Shown piece by piece: positions 8,901 through 17,317 of a DNA stretch of 64,000 nucleotides. Every line of letters starts with the position of its first letter. Positions within the stretch are counted from its first letter, which is position 1. The stretch is from Clostridium sp. Marseille-P2415 (GTDB lineage Bacteria > Bacillota > Clostridia > Lachnospirales > Lachnospiraceae). Made by a program: the position numbers and the translations under genes. The stretch covers positions 669,260-733,259 of the forward strand of contig NZ_LT732525.1 in assembly GCF_900155545.1 (NCBI RefSeq), given 5' to 3'. The notes beneath the pieces are model-generated. The model did no database searches and was not told the DNA's origin. It saw only the letters and a program-made list of their open reading frames with translations.

Positions 8901-8908
8901 TTATTTTT
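8872..8908 (+). terminator. Intrinsic terminator of the lyase-like gene
   Basis: GGCTGCCGCAC pairs with GTGCGACAGCC (one mismatch) around TA, followed by TCTTTTATTTTT. Confidence 0.85.
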
Positions 8909-9094
8909 GGGCCGAAGCCGCTGCGCTTAAATATTCCGTGATGATATGTAATACATTTCTGTCATACTCAATTACTGCATGTTGAAATGCTATCCTCAAC
9001 CTGTCCGAACTGTGTTTCAATGCTTCTTCTGCTGCTATAAGAGACGGCGCCCATCATAGTCACCAATAATACCAATTCTAACTTTTGAATTCAT
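8901..9094 (-). pseudogene. Relic of a CTP synthase-like glutamine amidotransferase
   Basis: A good RBS (GGAGGG, 7 bases before the ATG at 9094) leads into MNSKVRIGIIGDYDG and then a stop after 19 codons. In another frame the sequence continues IAAEEALKHSSDRLRI, then jumps to FQHAVIEYDRNVLHI. The first pieces match the start of CTP synthase-related amidotransferases (IRIGLIGD...A-EAL-H-S--L), and the last matches the block after their nucleophile region (FQHTIIEYARNVLGI). A frameshift plus a large internal deletion therefore explains it. It lies just downstream of the deacetylase gene on the same strand. Confidence 0.6.
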
Positions 9095-9122
9095 GATTAT
9101 CCCTCCGGATCAAATGGTTAAT

Positions 9123-10055
9123 TTATGGATAAAAATGAGAATACACGCCGCCGGCCGCCGCACCGCCGCGTAACTGGGCCATTTCACTGACCGTCACCAG
9201 CTGGTATCCAGCCTCCGTAAGCCTTGGAATGATCTCAAGAGCCGCTGACCCGCTCTGGGAATAGAGCTCGTGCATCAGCACGATATCCCCGTCCCGGACC
9301 TGGCTTAGCACCGCATTCACGGTCTTTCCGGCATTTCTCGTCTTCCAGTCCAGGGTATCAATGCTCCACATGATCATGGGAGCCTGAACATTTGCAAGAA
9401 CCGTACCATTTTTTAACCCGCCCGGAAGCCTTACCAGTGTGGGCCTGACACCGCAGACAGCCTGTACCGCATCGTTACAGCGGTTGATCTGGTTCTGGAT
9501 CTGCGCCCCGTTCAGTTTGGTCAGATACTTATGTTCGTAGGTATGGTTGCCGATTTCATGTCCCTCCGCGACCATGCGCTGAAGCTCCGTCTGATAAGCC
9601 GCCGCCCGGTTCCCAACTACGAAAAAAGTGGCCTTTCCGCCGTATTGAGCCAGACAATCCATGATTTGATTTCCCACCGGAGCAAAAGGGCCGTCATCAA
9701 AGGTCAGTGCCACCATGGGCCTTGCAGGATCAATCTGACGGCCCGCCGGGACCTGTTCCTGGCTTTCCTGAGAAGCTGCCTCCTGCTGCCCCTGCTCCTC
9801 CGTACTGCTCTGGCTGTCCGCGCCGGAAGACTCTTCTTCGTGTTTTCCGGTCTGCTCCGAAACATTTCCGTTCTCATCTACCCACCTGGCCACACCAGGA
9901 CCCAGGTTTTCATCTATCCAGTCATTCCGTACCTCTGACCCTTCCTGGGCCGGTGCCGTTTCATCCGCCATGGAGGCGGATTGGGCGGCCGGTACAAAAG
10001 CTGTCACAAGTACTACGGCCATCAGGACGCAGCCCCATTGTAATAGTTTTTTCAT
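9123..10055 (-). CDS. Secreted polysaccharide deacetylase (NodB/PdaA-like)
   Basis: 310 residues. Residues 1-27 are a signal peptide (MKKLLQ, hydrophobic core, AQSAS). Residues 28 to about 105 are a low-complexity Glu/Ser/Gln linker, and the NodB domain follows. Motif 1 is TFDDGP (118-123) and motif 2 is HEIGNHTYEH near 170, supplying the Asp-His-His metal site; RLPGG and LMHE are the later motifs. Such enzymes deacetylate peptidoglycan or related polymers in the wall. RBS is GGAGAG. It reads leftward, just upstream of the amidotransferase relic. Confidence 0.92.
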   Translation of the reverse strand: MKKLLQWGCVLMAVVLVTAFVPAAQSASMADETAPAQEGSEVRNDWIDENLGPGVARWVDENGNVSEQTGKHEEESSGADSQSSTEEQGQQEAASQESQEQVPAGRQIDPARPMVALTFDDGPFAPVGNQIMDCLAQYGGKATFFVVGNRAAAYQTELQRMVAEGHEIGNHTYEHKYLTKLNGAQIQNQINRCNDAVQAVCGVRPTLVRLPGGLKNGTVLANVQAPMIMWSIDTLDWKTRNAGKTVNAVLSQVRDGDIVLMHELYSQSGSAALEIIPRLTEAGYQLVTVSEMAQLRGGAAAGGVYSHFYP

Positions 10056-10187
10056 GTTCCATCTCTCCTTTCCCTGATACTATTCCTTACTATACAGGAA
10101 ACAGGTAAAAAATGGAAGTCCATCTCCGAACTTATTTTCGTCAAACTCACGTCTTGGGAACCAGACTTCGGATTGTATGCAGATTTT

Positions 10188-11030
10188 TCAAATTTCTCTC
10201 TCAATATCTTTTTGCAGAAAACATTCTTTTAATATCAGTTCACGTTTTGTTAATTTATCATCTCCACCAGTAAGCAGATTTTTATAAAATTTTTCCAGAA
10301 ATTCATTGGTTTCTACAATTCCTTTTGCATATGCAGCATAGTTTGCCCGTACCAGAGCATTCCTGAAATATTGGCTGTAATCTTTAAACATCTTATTATC
10401 TGCCTGAAAGCCCATATTATTTAGATAGCATTCCATAAATACCGCTGTTGTTCTGGTGTTACCCTCCATAAAAGGATGCGCTTGCCATATAGAAGACGTA
10501 AAGGCTGCAATTCTTTTTATTATCTGTTCTTGCGTAAATCCGGAATAACTTTTATTTTTCTCAGCATTAAAATCATATTCCAAGGTATCGTCTAAAGCCG
10601 TATAATTTGTATATTTTACAGTTGCTCCATTTAGAATTGGTTCCTGCTTATAAATATTAACCTTTCTAAATTGTCCTGCATGATCGTAAATATCCTTAAA
10701 AAGCTCTCTATGAATAGCTTTTAGTGAAGCAATCTGAAGAGGATAGCCAGGGCTGTCAAGGATATGTGCAATTCTGGCAGCAACAAGATCTGCCTCCTTA
10801 TTTCGATTCTTGATATCTTCTGGTGTTTCATCTTCATAACGCTTATATAATAACCCCTCCACTTCGTCATAAGACAATTCGCCTTCAATATTTGCTTCTG
10901 CCAGCTCTGAAAGGTATTGTGTCGGAGTAAGACCATCGACCCGTTGAAGGCCTTTCGCAGCATCCCAGTATGATTTTTTAACGCTCTTATCAGGGCTTTC
11001 CCCATAAACCTTATATTCACTTTCTGCCAT
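10188..11030 (-). CDS. Fic domain protein with VbhA-like N-terminal segment
   Basis: 280 residues. The Fic motif HPFMEGNTRT is at 185-194 (catalytic His185, Asn191, Arg193), so it is a likely AMP or nucleotide transferase acting on cytosolic proteins. Residues 21-62 (DAAKGLQRVDGLTP...EGELSYDEVEGLL) resemble antitoxin VbhA, which inhibits Fic proteins with an S/T-xxx-E-G helix; here the matching stretch reads L-Q-R-V-D-G, with Ser and Glu both replaced. RBS GAGGAGG. A Phd-like antitoxin gene starts just upstream (17 bp gap), and a palindromic operator precedes both. I infer a toxin-antitoxin style unit. Confidence 0.88.
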   Translation of the reverse strand: MAESEYKVYGESPDKSVKKSYWDAAKGLQRVDGLTPTQYLSELAEANIEGELSYDEVEGLLYKRYEDETPEDIKNRNKEADLVAARIAHILDSPGYPLQIASLKAIHRELFKDIYDHAGQFRKVNIYKQEPILNGATVKYTNYTALDDTLEYDFNAEKNKSYSGFTQEQIIKRIAAFTSSIWQAHPFMEGNTRTTAVFMECYLNNMGFQADNKMFKDYSQYFRNALVRANYAAYAKGIVETNEFLEKFYKNLLTGGDDKLTKRELILKECFLQKDIEREI

Positions 11031-11047
11031 ATTCTATCCTCCTCTTG

Positions 11048-11227
11048 CTATTTACTTCTCTTATTTTGAATTCTTTCAAGATTTAATAATTCATTGTATC
11101 TATCAAGTGTGATCATTACAAGATCATCGTATCCGTTACTGTGTATAATCGCTTCTTCGCCTTCATTTACCCTTTGTCTAATACCTTTCATCCTGGTCTG
11201 AAGGTCACGGCTTGTGACAACAAACAT
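11048..11227 (-). CDS. Phd/YefM-like antitoxin paired with Fic
   Basis: A 59-residue protein: begins MFVVTSRDLQTRMK, middle NEGEEAIIHSNGYDDLVMITLDRYNELL. The pattern (short N-terminal DNA-binding strand/helix, then I-x-x-x-G-x-x-V-M-I-x-x-x-Y) is that of Phd/YefM antitoxins. Members repress their own promoter and neutralise a partner, Doc being itself a Fic-fold toxin. The RBS is GGAAGGGG. It is 17 bp upstream of the Fic gene on the same strand and directly downstream of the inverted repeat at 11243-11274. Confidence 0.75.
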   Translation of the reverse strand: MFVVTSRDLQTRMKGIRQRVNEGEEAIIHSNGYDDLVMITLDRYNELLNLERIQNKRSK

Positions 11228-11242
11228 ATATAACCCCTTCCA

Positions 11243-11274
11243 TATGATATACGTATTTATGTACGTATATCATA
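11243..11274 (-). promoter_or_regulatory. Perfect 13-bp inverted repeat, probable antitoxin operator
   Basis: TATGATATACGTA (11243-11255) and its exact reverse complement (11262-11274) are separated by 6 bases. It lies 16 bp upstream of the antitoxin start, where Phd-type proteins bind to autoregulate. No T-run follows, so it is not a terminator. Confidence 0.7.
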
Positions 11275-11484
11275 CCGCTTTTATGAGGAAAAATCAAGGA
11301 TTATTCTAACCTTGATTTTCCATAAATATTTTAAGCGAAAGTACTCTCTTCCCGATTTTTTTAAATTATAAATCATATCGACAATTAATTTTACGCTATG
11401 GTTTTAGAAGATTTTTTGAGACTTTATTTTACTTACAAAACGTAACAGGTCACCGGCCGCTACTGCCTTATCATGGCAAAGCAA

Positions 11485-11515
11485 TTGTTAACCTCTTTTT
11501 ATTTTTGGTTGACAT
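11485..11515 (+). promoter_or_regulatory. BirA-type biotin operator
   Basis: TTGTTAACC and GGTTGACAT are inverted half-sites with exactly 15 bases between GTTAAC and GTTGAC. This fits the Firmicute BirA operator (GTTAAC-N15-GTTAAC). The right half overlaps the -35 box of the bioY promoter, so biotinyl-BirA would block RNA polymerase. Confidence 0.85.
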
Positions 11516-11537
11516 TAAAAGCAGTTTATTCTATACT
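11509..11537 (+). promoter_or_regulatory. Sigma-A promoter of bioYDA
   Basis: TTGACA, 17 bases, TATACT, about 70 bp upstream of bioY. Confidence 0.85.
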
Positions 11538-11606
11538 GCAATTAATTGTCCGGTATAAAGCTGCGCAGCTTCCCACAAAAAAATTCAAGCAAAAGGAATT
11601 AAAATC

Positions 11607-12161
11607 ATGAAGACAACCTTAAAAACAAAAGACATGATTCTTTGTGCCATGTTCACCACTCTGACAGCCGCAGGCGCGTTTATCCGCATCCCCATTCCGG
11701 TTGTGCCCTTTACGCTGCAATTTCTCTTCACCATGCTGGCAGGCCTGCTGCTTGGCCCAAAGCTTGGCGCGATCAGCGTTCTGACTTACATACTTCTTGG
11801 ACTTGCCGGGCTGCCGGTTTTTGCGGAGGGCGGCGGAATCTATTACATTTTCAAACCCAGCTTCGGTTATCTGACCGGCTTTCTGGCCGGTGCCTATGTA
11901 ACCGGAAAAATCGCAGGTCAGGTCGCCAGGCCATCCTATAAACGCCTGCTTGCAGCCAACTTTACAGGACTCTTCCTGGTCTATGCCTTCGGGATGATCT
12001 ACTACTGGGCAATCAGTAACTACTACCTGGGAACCGGAATCGGCCTGTGGCCGCTGTTTCTCTACTGCTTCATTCTGGCTGTGCCCGGAGACATTTTCCT
12101 GTGTATTCTTGCCGCCATTCTTGGAAAGCGCCTGATTCCAATCCTGAAAAACTATCTGTAA
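11607..12161 (+). CDS. bioY: Biotin ECF transporter S component BioY
   Basis: 184 residues, six hydrophobic segments. It has the BioY signatures IPIPVVPFTLQFLFTMLAG (about 26-44), GAISVLTYILLGLAGLPVF and the GG-x-x-Y-x-x-x-P-x-x-G-Y-L-x-G-F segment. It imports biotin, alone or with ECF A/T subunits encoded elsewhere. It is the first gene of bioY-bioD-bioA and lies behind a BirA operator, in line with biotin-repressed expression. An 87 bp gap with no clear gene separates it from bioD. Confidence 0.95.
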   Translation: MKTTLKTKDMILCAMFTTLTAAGAFIRIPIPVVPFTLQFLFTMLAGLLLGPKLGAISVLTYILLGLAGLPVFAEGGGIYYIFKPSFGYLTGFLAGAYVTGKIAGQVARPSYKRLLAANFTGLFLVYAFGMIYYWAISNYYLGTGIGLWPLFLYCFILAVPGDIFLCILAAILGKRLIPILKNYL

Positions 12162-12248
12162 GAGGTGTTAAATGGATACGATTAGAAATTACCATTGAAA
12201 CTGATAAAAAAATGTTACAAAAACTTGGATATAAGGCGGTAATATTAA

Positions 12249-12929
12249 ATGAGTAAAGGAATATTTATAACAGCTACGGGAACTGATGTAGGAAAAACTT
12301 ATGTGACAGCCCTTCTGGTCAGGAAATTAAGGGAATCGGGAATGAATGCAGGGTATTATAAGGCTGCTCTCAGCGGGGCAGACTCTCTGGAGGAAAGCGA
12401 TGCGGGATATGTAAACCGGGTGGCTTCCATCGGGCAGAACCCGGACACCCTGATCTCCTATCTATATAAAAATGCCTATTCCCCCCATCTGGCAGCACAA
12501 GTGGAAGGAAATCCTCTGGACATGGACCGGATTCCGGCCGATTTTAACAGGGTAAAAGAAACCTATGATTACGTTGTAATGGAGGGAAGCGGAGGCATCA
12601 TCTGCCCCATCCGTTATGATGAAAAGGCCCACATTTTCCTGGAGGACATCATAAAAGCCTTAAACTTAGATACTCTCCTTATCGCGGATGCCGGCCTGGG
12701 TACCATTAACGCAGTAGTCCTGACGGCAGAATATATGAAGCAGAAGGGTATAGCCATCCGCGGCATTATTCTGAACCGCTATACGGGAACCATCATTGAA
12801 AACGACAATGTGAAAATGATCGAAGAAATGACAGGAATACCGGTCATCGCACTGGTAAGGCCCGGAGATACGAACCTTCACATGGATGAACAGACATTAA
12901 AAAGGGTTTTTGAGGAGGAATCGAAATGA
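12249..12929 (+). CDS. bioD: Dethiobiotin synthetase BioD
   Basis: A 226-residue ATP-dependent carboxylase-type enzyme closing the ureido ring of dethiobiotin from DAPA and CO2. The P-loop ATGTDVGKT is at residues 9-17, VMEGSGG near 115 is the second conserved motif, and ILNRYTG is typical of the nucleotide-binding end. Length is typical. It overlaps bioA by 4 bp (ATGA), so the two consecutive biotin steps are translationally coupled. Confidence 0.93.
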   Translation: MSKGIFITATGTDVGKTYVTALLVRKLRESGMNAGYYKAALSGADSLEESDAGYVNRVASIGQNPDTLISYLYKNAYSPHLAAQVEGNPLDMDRIPADFNRVKETYDYVVMEGSGGIICPIRYDEKAHIFLEDIIKALNLDTLLIADAGLGTINAVVLTAEYMKQKGIAIRGIILNRYTGTIIENDNVKMIEEMTGIPVIALVRPGDTNLHMDEQTLKRVFEEESK

Positions 12930-14263
12930 ACTGGGCAGAAAAAGATTTGAAACTTATCTGGCATCCCTGTTCCCAGATGAAGGATTATGAGGAATTACCG
13001 CCGATTATCATTGATCACGGAAAGGGCTGCTGCCTTTATGACATCGAGGGAAAAGAATACATTGACATCGTAAGCTCCTGGTGGTGCAATCTGCTGGGGC
13101 ACTGCAATCCCAGGATCAATGAATCCATCAAAGCACAGCTGGACAAGCTGGAGCATGTGATCTTCGCTAATTTCTCCCATATTCCGGCTATTACGCTCTG
13201 TGAACAGTTAATTCAGATCATCCCAAAGGGACTGACCAGATTCAATTTTTCCGATAACGGTTCGGCCGCCGTAGAATGCGCCCTGAAAATGGCCTTCCAG
13301 TACCAGTACCAAACCGGAAACCCAAAGAAAAAGCGCTTCATGTGCCTGACCGAGGGCTATCACGGAGAAACCATCGGGGCTCTTTCTGTCGGCAGCATGG
13401 ACTTATATGCCAAAATTTATAAGCCAATGCTGATGGATGCCATTCATGTAGAGGCTCCGGACTGCTACCGCTGCCCTTACGGAAAATGCCGTGACACCTG
13501 TGAGGCCCAATGCCTGGAACGTGCAGGGAAAGCCTTTTTAAACTATGGAGAGGAAACCTGCGCCATCATTGTGGAACCCCTTCTTCAGGGAAGTGCGGGT
13601 ATGCGTATTTATCCGCCGGTATACTTAAAAAAGCTCCGCAGCCTGTGCAGCCAATACCAGGTCCTGCTGATTGCCGATGAAATTGCCACCGGCTTCGGGC
13701 GGACCGGTAAAATGTTCGCCTGTGACCATGCGGGAATCACTCCCGATATCATGTGCATTTCCAAAGGTCTGACCGGAGGATATATGCCCATGGCCATTAC
13801 CATAACAACCGACAAAATCTACGATGCTTTTTATGCGGATTATAACGAAGGCAGGGCGTTCATGCACAGCCATACCTACAGCGGCAATCCGCTGGGCTGC
13901 AGCGCAGCCCTGGCTGTACAGAAGATCCTTAAGGAGGACCGCATTCTGGAACAGGCCGCCGTCCGTTCTGCCTATCTTACTGAAAAACTGAACACAGCTC
14001 TTCTGGACCATCCTAATGTAGGCGAAATCCGGCACATCGGCCTGATTCACGCCATAGAACTGGTAACAGACAAAAAAACAAAAACAGGCTTTGACGGATC
14101 CCTGCGTTTAGGTTATCAAATCTATAAAAAAGCCCTGAAACACGGCCTGCTTTTAAGGCCTTTGGGAAACGTCCTGTATTTCAATCCACCGTTAATTATT
14201 AACGAAGAAGAAATCAATAAGGCCGTCCACCGGTGTTTCAGGGCAATTCATGAAGTTTTATAG
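12926..14263 (+). CDS. bioA: Adenosylmethionine-8-amino-7-oxononanoate aminotransferase BioA
   Basis: A 445-residue class III PLP aminotransferase that converts KAPA to DAPA. WHPCSQMKDYE near the N-terminus and SSWWCNLLGH are BioA-specific; LIADEIATGFGRTG contains the PLP-ring Asp, and ISKGLTGGYMPMA the Schiff-base Lys. It is the last gene of bioYDA. No bioB, bioF or bioW is in the window, so the pathway is split or KAPA is imported. Confidence 0.95.
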   Translation: MNWAEKDLKLIWHPCSQMKDYEELPPIIIDHGKGCCLYDIEGKEYIDIVSSWWCNLLGHCNPRINESIKAQLDKLEHVIFANFSHIPAITLCEQLIQIIPKGLTRFNFSDNGSAAVECALKMAFQYQYQTGNPKKKRFMCLTEGYHGETIGALSVGSMDLYAKIYKPMLMDAIHVEAPDCYRCPYGKCRDTCEAQCLERAGKAFLNYGEETCAIIVEPLLQGSAGMRIYPPVYLKKLRSLCSQYQVLLIADEIATGFGRTGKMFACDHAGITPDIMCISKGLTGGYMPMAITITTDKIYDAFYADYNEGRAFMHSHTYSGNPLGCSAALAVQKILKEDRILEQAAVRSAYLTEKLNTALLDHPNVGEIRHIGLIHAIELVTDKKTKTGFDGSLRLGYQIYKKALKHGLLLRPLGNVLYFNPPLIINEEEINKAVHRCFRAIHEVL

Positions 14264-14270
14264 CTTAGTC

Positions 14271-14293
14271 AAGCGGATATTCGCAATCCGCTT
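14271..14293. terminator. Hairpin between convergent bioA and reductase genes
   Basis: AAGCGGAT pairs perfectly with ATCCGCTT around a 7-base loop. There is no T-run, so termination strength is doubtful. Confidence 0.4.
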
Positions 14294-14312
14294 CGCTACT
14301 TACTTGATTCGG

Positions 14313-16304
14313 TTAAATGTGGTTTGCCACCTCAAAGGCATCCCAGATCCCATACATAATGTTGGATACTTTTTTCGCATCTCCCAGGAGATAGATTTCC
14401 GGAATATCAAATTCCAGCTGTTTATATAAGCTGTCCTCTTCCTGATAGCCGACCGCTAAGATCACGCTGTCGCAGGCGACTTCCTTTTCCTCGCCGGAAA
14501 CAGTGACAGACAGCTTTCCATCCTGATGTTTCGTAACCTTGGCTCCGGTCATCACATCCACGCCTTCATAAGGAACCAGTTTTTCCAGCATGTCCTTGTT
14601 GGCGTGGCATAATGGGCCGTTCACTGCCAGAAGCTTAGGAAGAGCCTCGATCAGGGTCACCTTTTTCCCCTGTTCTGCCAGCCACAGGGCAAGTTCACAG
14701 CCAACCAGGCCTCCGCCGATCACTGCCGTTGTTTCGCCGCAGTCCTTTTCCTTTAACAGCACATCAACCGCGGTATAAACATGTTCGTCGTCTCCGAGGG
14801 AAAATACCTTTGGCTTGGAACCGGTGGCAATGATGACCGTATCATAGCCGCCTGCCAGCACGTCTTCCCTTGTCACCTCCGTATTCATATGAAGCGGGAC
14901 ATTTAAGATTTCCATCTGTGTCTGATACCAGTTTGCCAGAGCAATATCATCTTCCTTAAAATCCGGCGCACCTCCCGGAATCAGGTTCCCGCCCAGACGG
15001 TCCCCCTTTTCGAACAGTTCCGGCTTGTGGCCCCGGAGTGCCAGAACCCTGGCCGCCTCGCAGCCTGCCACACCTCCGCCTACGATCATGACCTTTTTGG
15101 GAGACAGAATGGGTTCATAGGACGTGACCCGCTCTCTGGCGGCCTGAGGATTGACCGCACAGTTAATCATGGAATACTCCTGGATTCTTCCCATGCAGCC
15201 TTCCTGGCAGGAAATGCACGGACGGATCTCCCTGCCTCTTTGAGACCGCAGCTTGTTTACATAATCCGGATCGGCAAGTAACGGCCGGCCAAGGCTGATG
15301 ATATCGCATTCCCCCTGTTCAATGGCTTCCGACGCCATTTCAGGATTATCCATACGGCCCGCACAGAGAACCGGGACATCCACCGCTTCCTTCACCAGCT
15401 TGCAGTATGGCCGGTAAAGCCCTTTCTTCTGATACATCGGGGGATGATTCCACCACCAGGCATCGTAGGTCCCCACATCCGTATCCAGCGCATCGTAACC
15501 ATATTGGACCAGAAGCCTGGCAGCTTCCAGGCCTTCCCCGATGTCACGGCCTTTTTCCTCAAATTCCTCTCCCGGAAGGGCACCTTCCCGCCAGTCCTTG
15601 ATCATGCTCTTTAAGCTGAACCGGAGCGCTACCGGGAAATCCTCTCCGCAGCGGGCCTTGATCTCTTCTACCACCTCTTTTGCAAAGCGGAGACGGTTCT
15701 CCAGAGAACCGCCGTATTCATCGTTTCTCAAATTGAACATGGAAATGGCAAACTGGTCGAGTAAATATCCTTCGTGGACCGCATGGATCTCAACTCCGTC
15801 AAAGCCTCCGCGTTTGGCGTTGTGGGCTCCATCCCCAAAGGATTTTACAATGCTTTTGATCTCCTCCACGGTAAGAGGCCGGCACATCTTATCCAGCCAG
15901 CGGTGAGGGATGGCGGAAGGTGCCACAGGCGGGAATTCGCCCAGATTGGTCGGGATGGTCACCCGTCCGAATCCTGCGGACATCATTAAGAATATCTTGC
16001 TTCCATAGGCATGTACCCGCTCCGTCATCTCTTTGCTGGTGCGGACGAAATGCACGGGATTGTAGGTGGAATTGGGACAGTTTGGCATGCTGGTGACTTC
16101 CACTTTACAGTCGGAAAAGGTGACCCCTGTAATGATCAGGCCTGTCCCGCCCTTGGCCCGCTCCGTGTAATAATCAATCCCCCTCTGGTTAAAACCGCCT
16201 TCGGCATCCGCAAGACCTAAAGGTCCCATAGGGGCTAATGCAAACCGGTTCTTAATGGTCACAGAACCGATTTTTACTGGTGTGAACAGATTCTCGTATT
16301 TCAT
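14313..16304 (-). CDS. Old Yellow Enzyme-family NADH:flavin oxidoreductase (2,4-dienoyl-CoA / 2-enoate reductase type)
   Basis: 663 residues. Residues 1 to about 340 are an FMN barrel (LFTPVKIGSVTIKNRFALAPMGP; GFDGVEIHAVHEGYLLDQF with the catalytic HxxH-like pair). The cluster motif CISCQEGCMGRIQ ends with a Cys 11 residues on (C-x2-C-x3-C-x11-C, one 4Fe-4S). The rest is an FAD/NAD(P) half with VMIVGGGVAGCEAAR and AVIGGGLVGCELALWLA. Enzymes of this layout reduce activated C=C bonds of enoates, dienoyl-CoA or bile acid intermediates; the substrate here is unknown. A LysR gene lies 103 bp upstream on the same strand. Confidence 0.9.
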   Translation of the reverse strand: MKYENLFTPVKIGSVTIKNRFALAPMGPLGLADAEGGFNQRGIDYYTERAKGGTGLIITGVTFSDCKVEVTSMPNCPNSTYNPVHFVRTSKEMTERVHAYGSKIFLMMSAGFGRVTIPTNLGEFPPVAPSAIPHRWLDKMCRPLTVEEIKSIVKSFGDGAHNAKRGGFDGVEIHAVHEGYLLDQFAISMFNLRNDEYGGSLENRLRFAKEVVEEIKARCGEDFPVALRFSLKSMIKDWREGALPGEEFEEKGRDIGEGLEAARLLVQYGYDALDTDVGTYDAWWWNHPPMYQKKGLYRPYCKLVKEAVDVPVLCAGRMDNPEMASEAIEQGECDIISLGRPLLADPDYVNKLRSQRGREIRPCISCQEGCMGRIQEYSMINCAVNPQAARERVTSYEPILSPKKVMIVGGGVAGCEAARVLALRGHKPELFEKGDRLGGNLIPGGAPDFKEDDIALANWYQTQMEILNVPLHMNTEVTREDVLAGGYDTVIIATGSKPKVFSLGDDEHVYTAVDVLLKEKDCGETTAVIGGGLVGCELALWLAEQGKKVTLIEALPKLLAVNGPLCHANKDMLEKLVPYEGVDVMTGAKVTKHQDGKLSVTVSGEEKEVACDSVILAVGYQEEDSLYKQLEFDIPEIYLLGDAKKVSNIMYGIWDAFEVANHI

Positions 16305-16407
16305 AGCGTCCTCCTTGTTATTTTCTTAACAACTCTAACAGCATTATACTTCTATTTTAGCCGGAAACGCTATCAACCAATCATTGACATCTGACAACTT
16401 ATTTTTA

Positions 16408-17280
16408 CTATGTATTTTGCTTTAAAAATTCATCAAACAGCCTGACCGCCTCATAATTTCTGTTATCCTCCCGGAAAGCCCCGTAGACATCCCATTTTAA
16501 CTTTTCCCGGAACGGAAGAGCCTTTACATGATCCAGACGGAAATCCTCCAGCACAAAGCCCGGTACCACTGCCAGCCCGAATTTCTGCAGGCACAGCTTA
16601 TAAAGGAAATTGGGGTCCGCGGTCTTCGCCACGATCCGGGGTTTAAAGCCTCTTATCAGGCACGCTTCGATAAAATCCTGAAACATGTGAAAATGCTCAT
16701 TCATCAGAATCAGGTTTTCATCCCTTACCTTATCAAAAGAAATCTGATCCAGTCCGTAAAACGGGTGGCCTTCATAAACCAGAAGATATATCTCCCGGCT
16801 CGCCAGCTTTCTCTGACTGATTCCAGGCTCCTTCCATTCTCCCACAATAACCCCATATTCCAGCTTGGAGTCCGCCACCCGTTCCTTTACCTCCTGGTTG
16901 GGATATTCGTTCCATTCCACCCGGATGCGGCTGTTTTCCTCCGTAAACCTCTGCACCAGACGAAAAGGAAGCACGTTAAAAACCCCGCACGCACATCCGA
17001 TCCGAAGGACGATCCCCCGGTTTTTCAATTGGCGGATTCCATTTTCCACCGCCTTAAACTGGCGGATCAATACTTCCGCCCTGTCATAGAGGAGACAGGC
17101 ACTTTCCGTCGGCTTTACGCCCTGCCTGGTCCTCTCGAACAGTACCGTATCCAGTTCCGTTTCCAGAGCCCTGATATTCTTACTGAGCCCCTGGGGCGTG
17201 ATAAATAATTTTTTAGCGGCCTGATTGATGCTGCGCTCTTCGTATACGGCCTTAAAGCTTTTTAAATCCTTTGTATTCAT
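16408..17280 (-). CDS. LysR-family transcriptional regulator
   Basis: 290 residues from the ATG at 17280, which has GGAG 8 bases upstream; the longer frame to 17409 runs into the PHP gene and lacks an RBS. The N-terminal winged helix is canonical: DLKSFKAVYEERSINQAAKKLFITPQGLSKNI (in two halves here, residues 4-35). The effector domain follows, with LRIGCACGVFNVLPFRLV. It lies between the PHP gene and the reductase on the same strand and probably regulates the latter; the ligand is unknown. Confidence 0.9.
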   Translation of the reverse strand: MNTKDLKSFKAVYEERSINQAAKKLFITPQGLSKNIRALETELDTVLFERTRQGVKPTESACLLYDRAEVLIRQFKAVENGIRQLKNRGIVLRIGCACGVFNVLPFRLVQRFTEENSRIRVEWNEYPNQEVKERVADSKLEYGVIVGEWKEPGISQRKLASREIYLLVYEGHPFYGLDQISFDKVRDENLILMNEHFHMFQDFIEACLIRGFKPRIVAKTADPNFLYKLCLQKFGLAVVPGFVLEDFRLDHVKALPFREKLKWDVYGAFREDNRNYEAVRLFDEFLKQNT

Positions 17281-17317
17281 AAAAATATCTCCAATCTTAA
17301 GCATATCCGGACACCAC

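Noticed and set aside
12162-12248. Small ORF between bioY and bioD (ends LEITIETDKKMLQKLGYKAV)
   Set aside because: The frame has no start codon with an RBS; it is probably leader sequence.
15027-16220. Several ORFs antisense to the reductase
   Set aside because: Shadows of a clearly coding gene; composition and starts are not credible.
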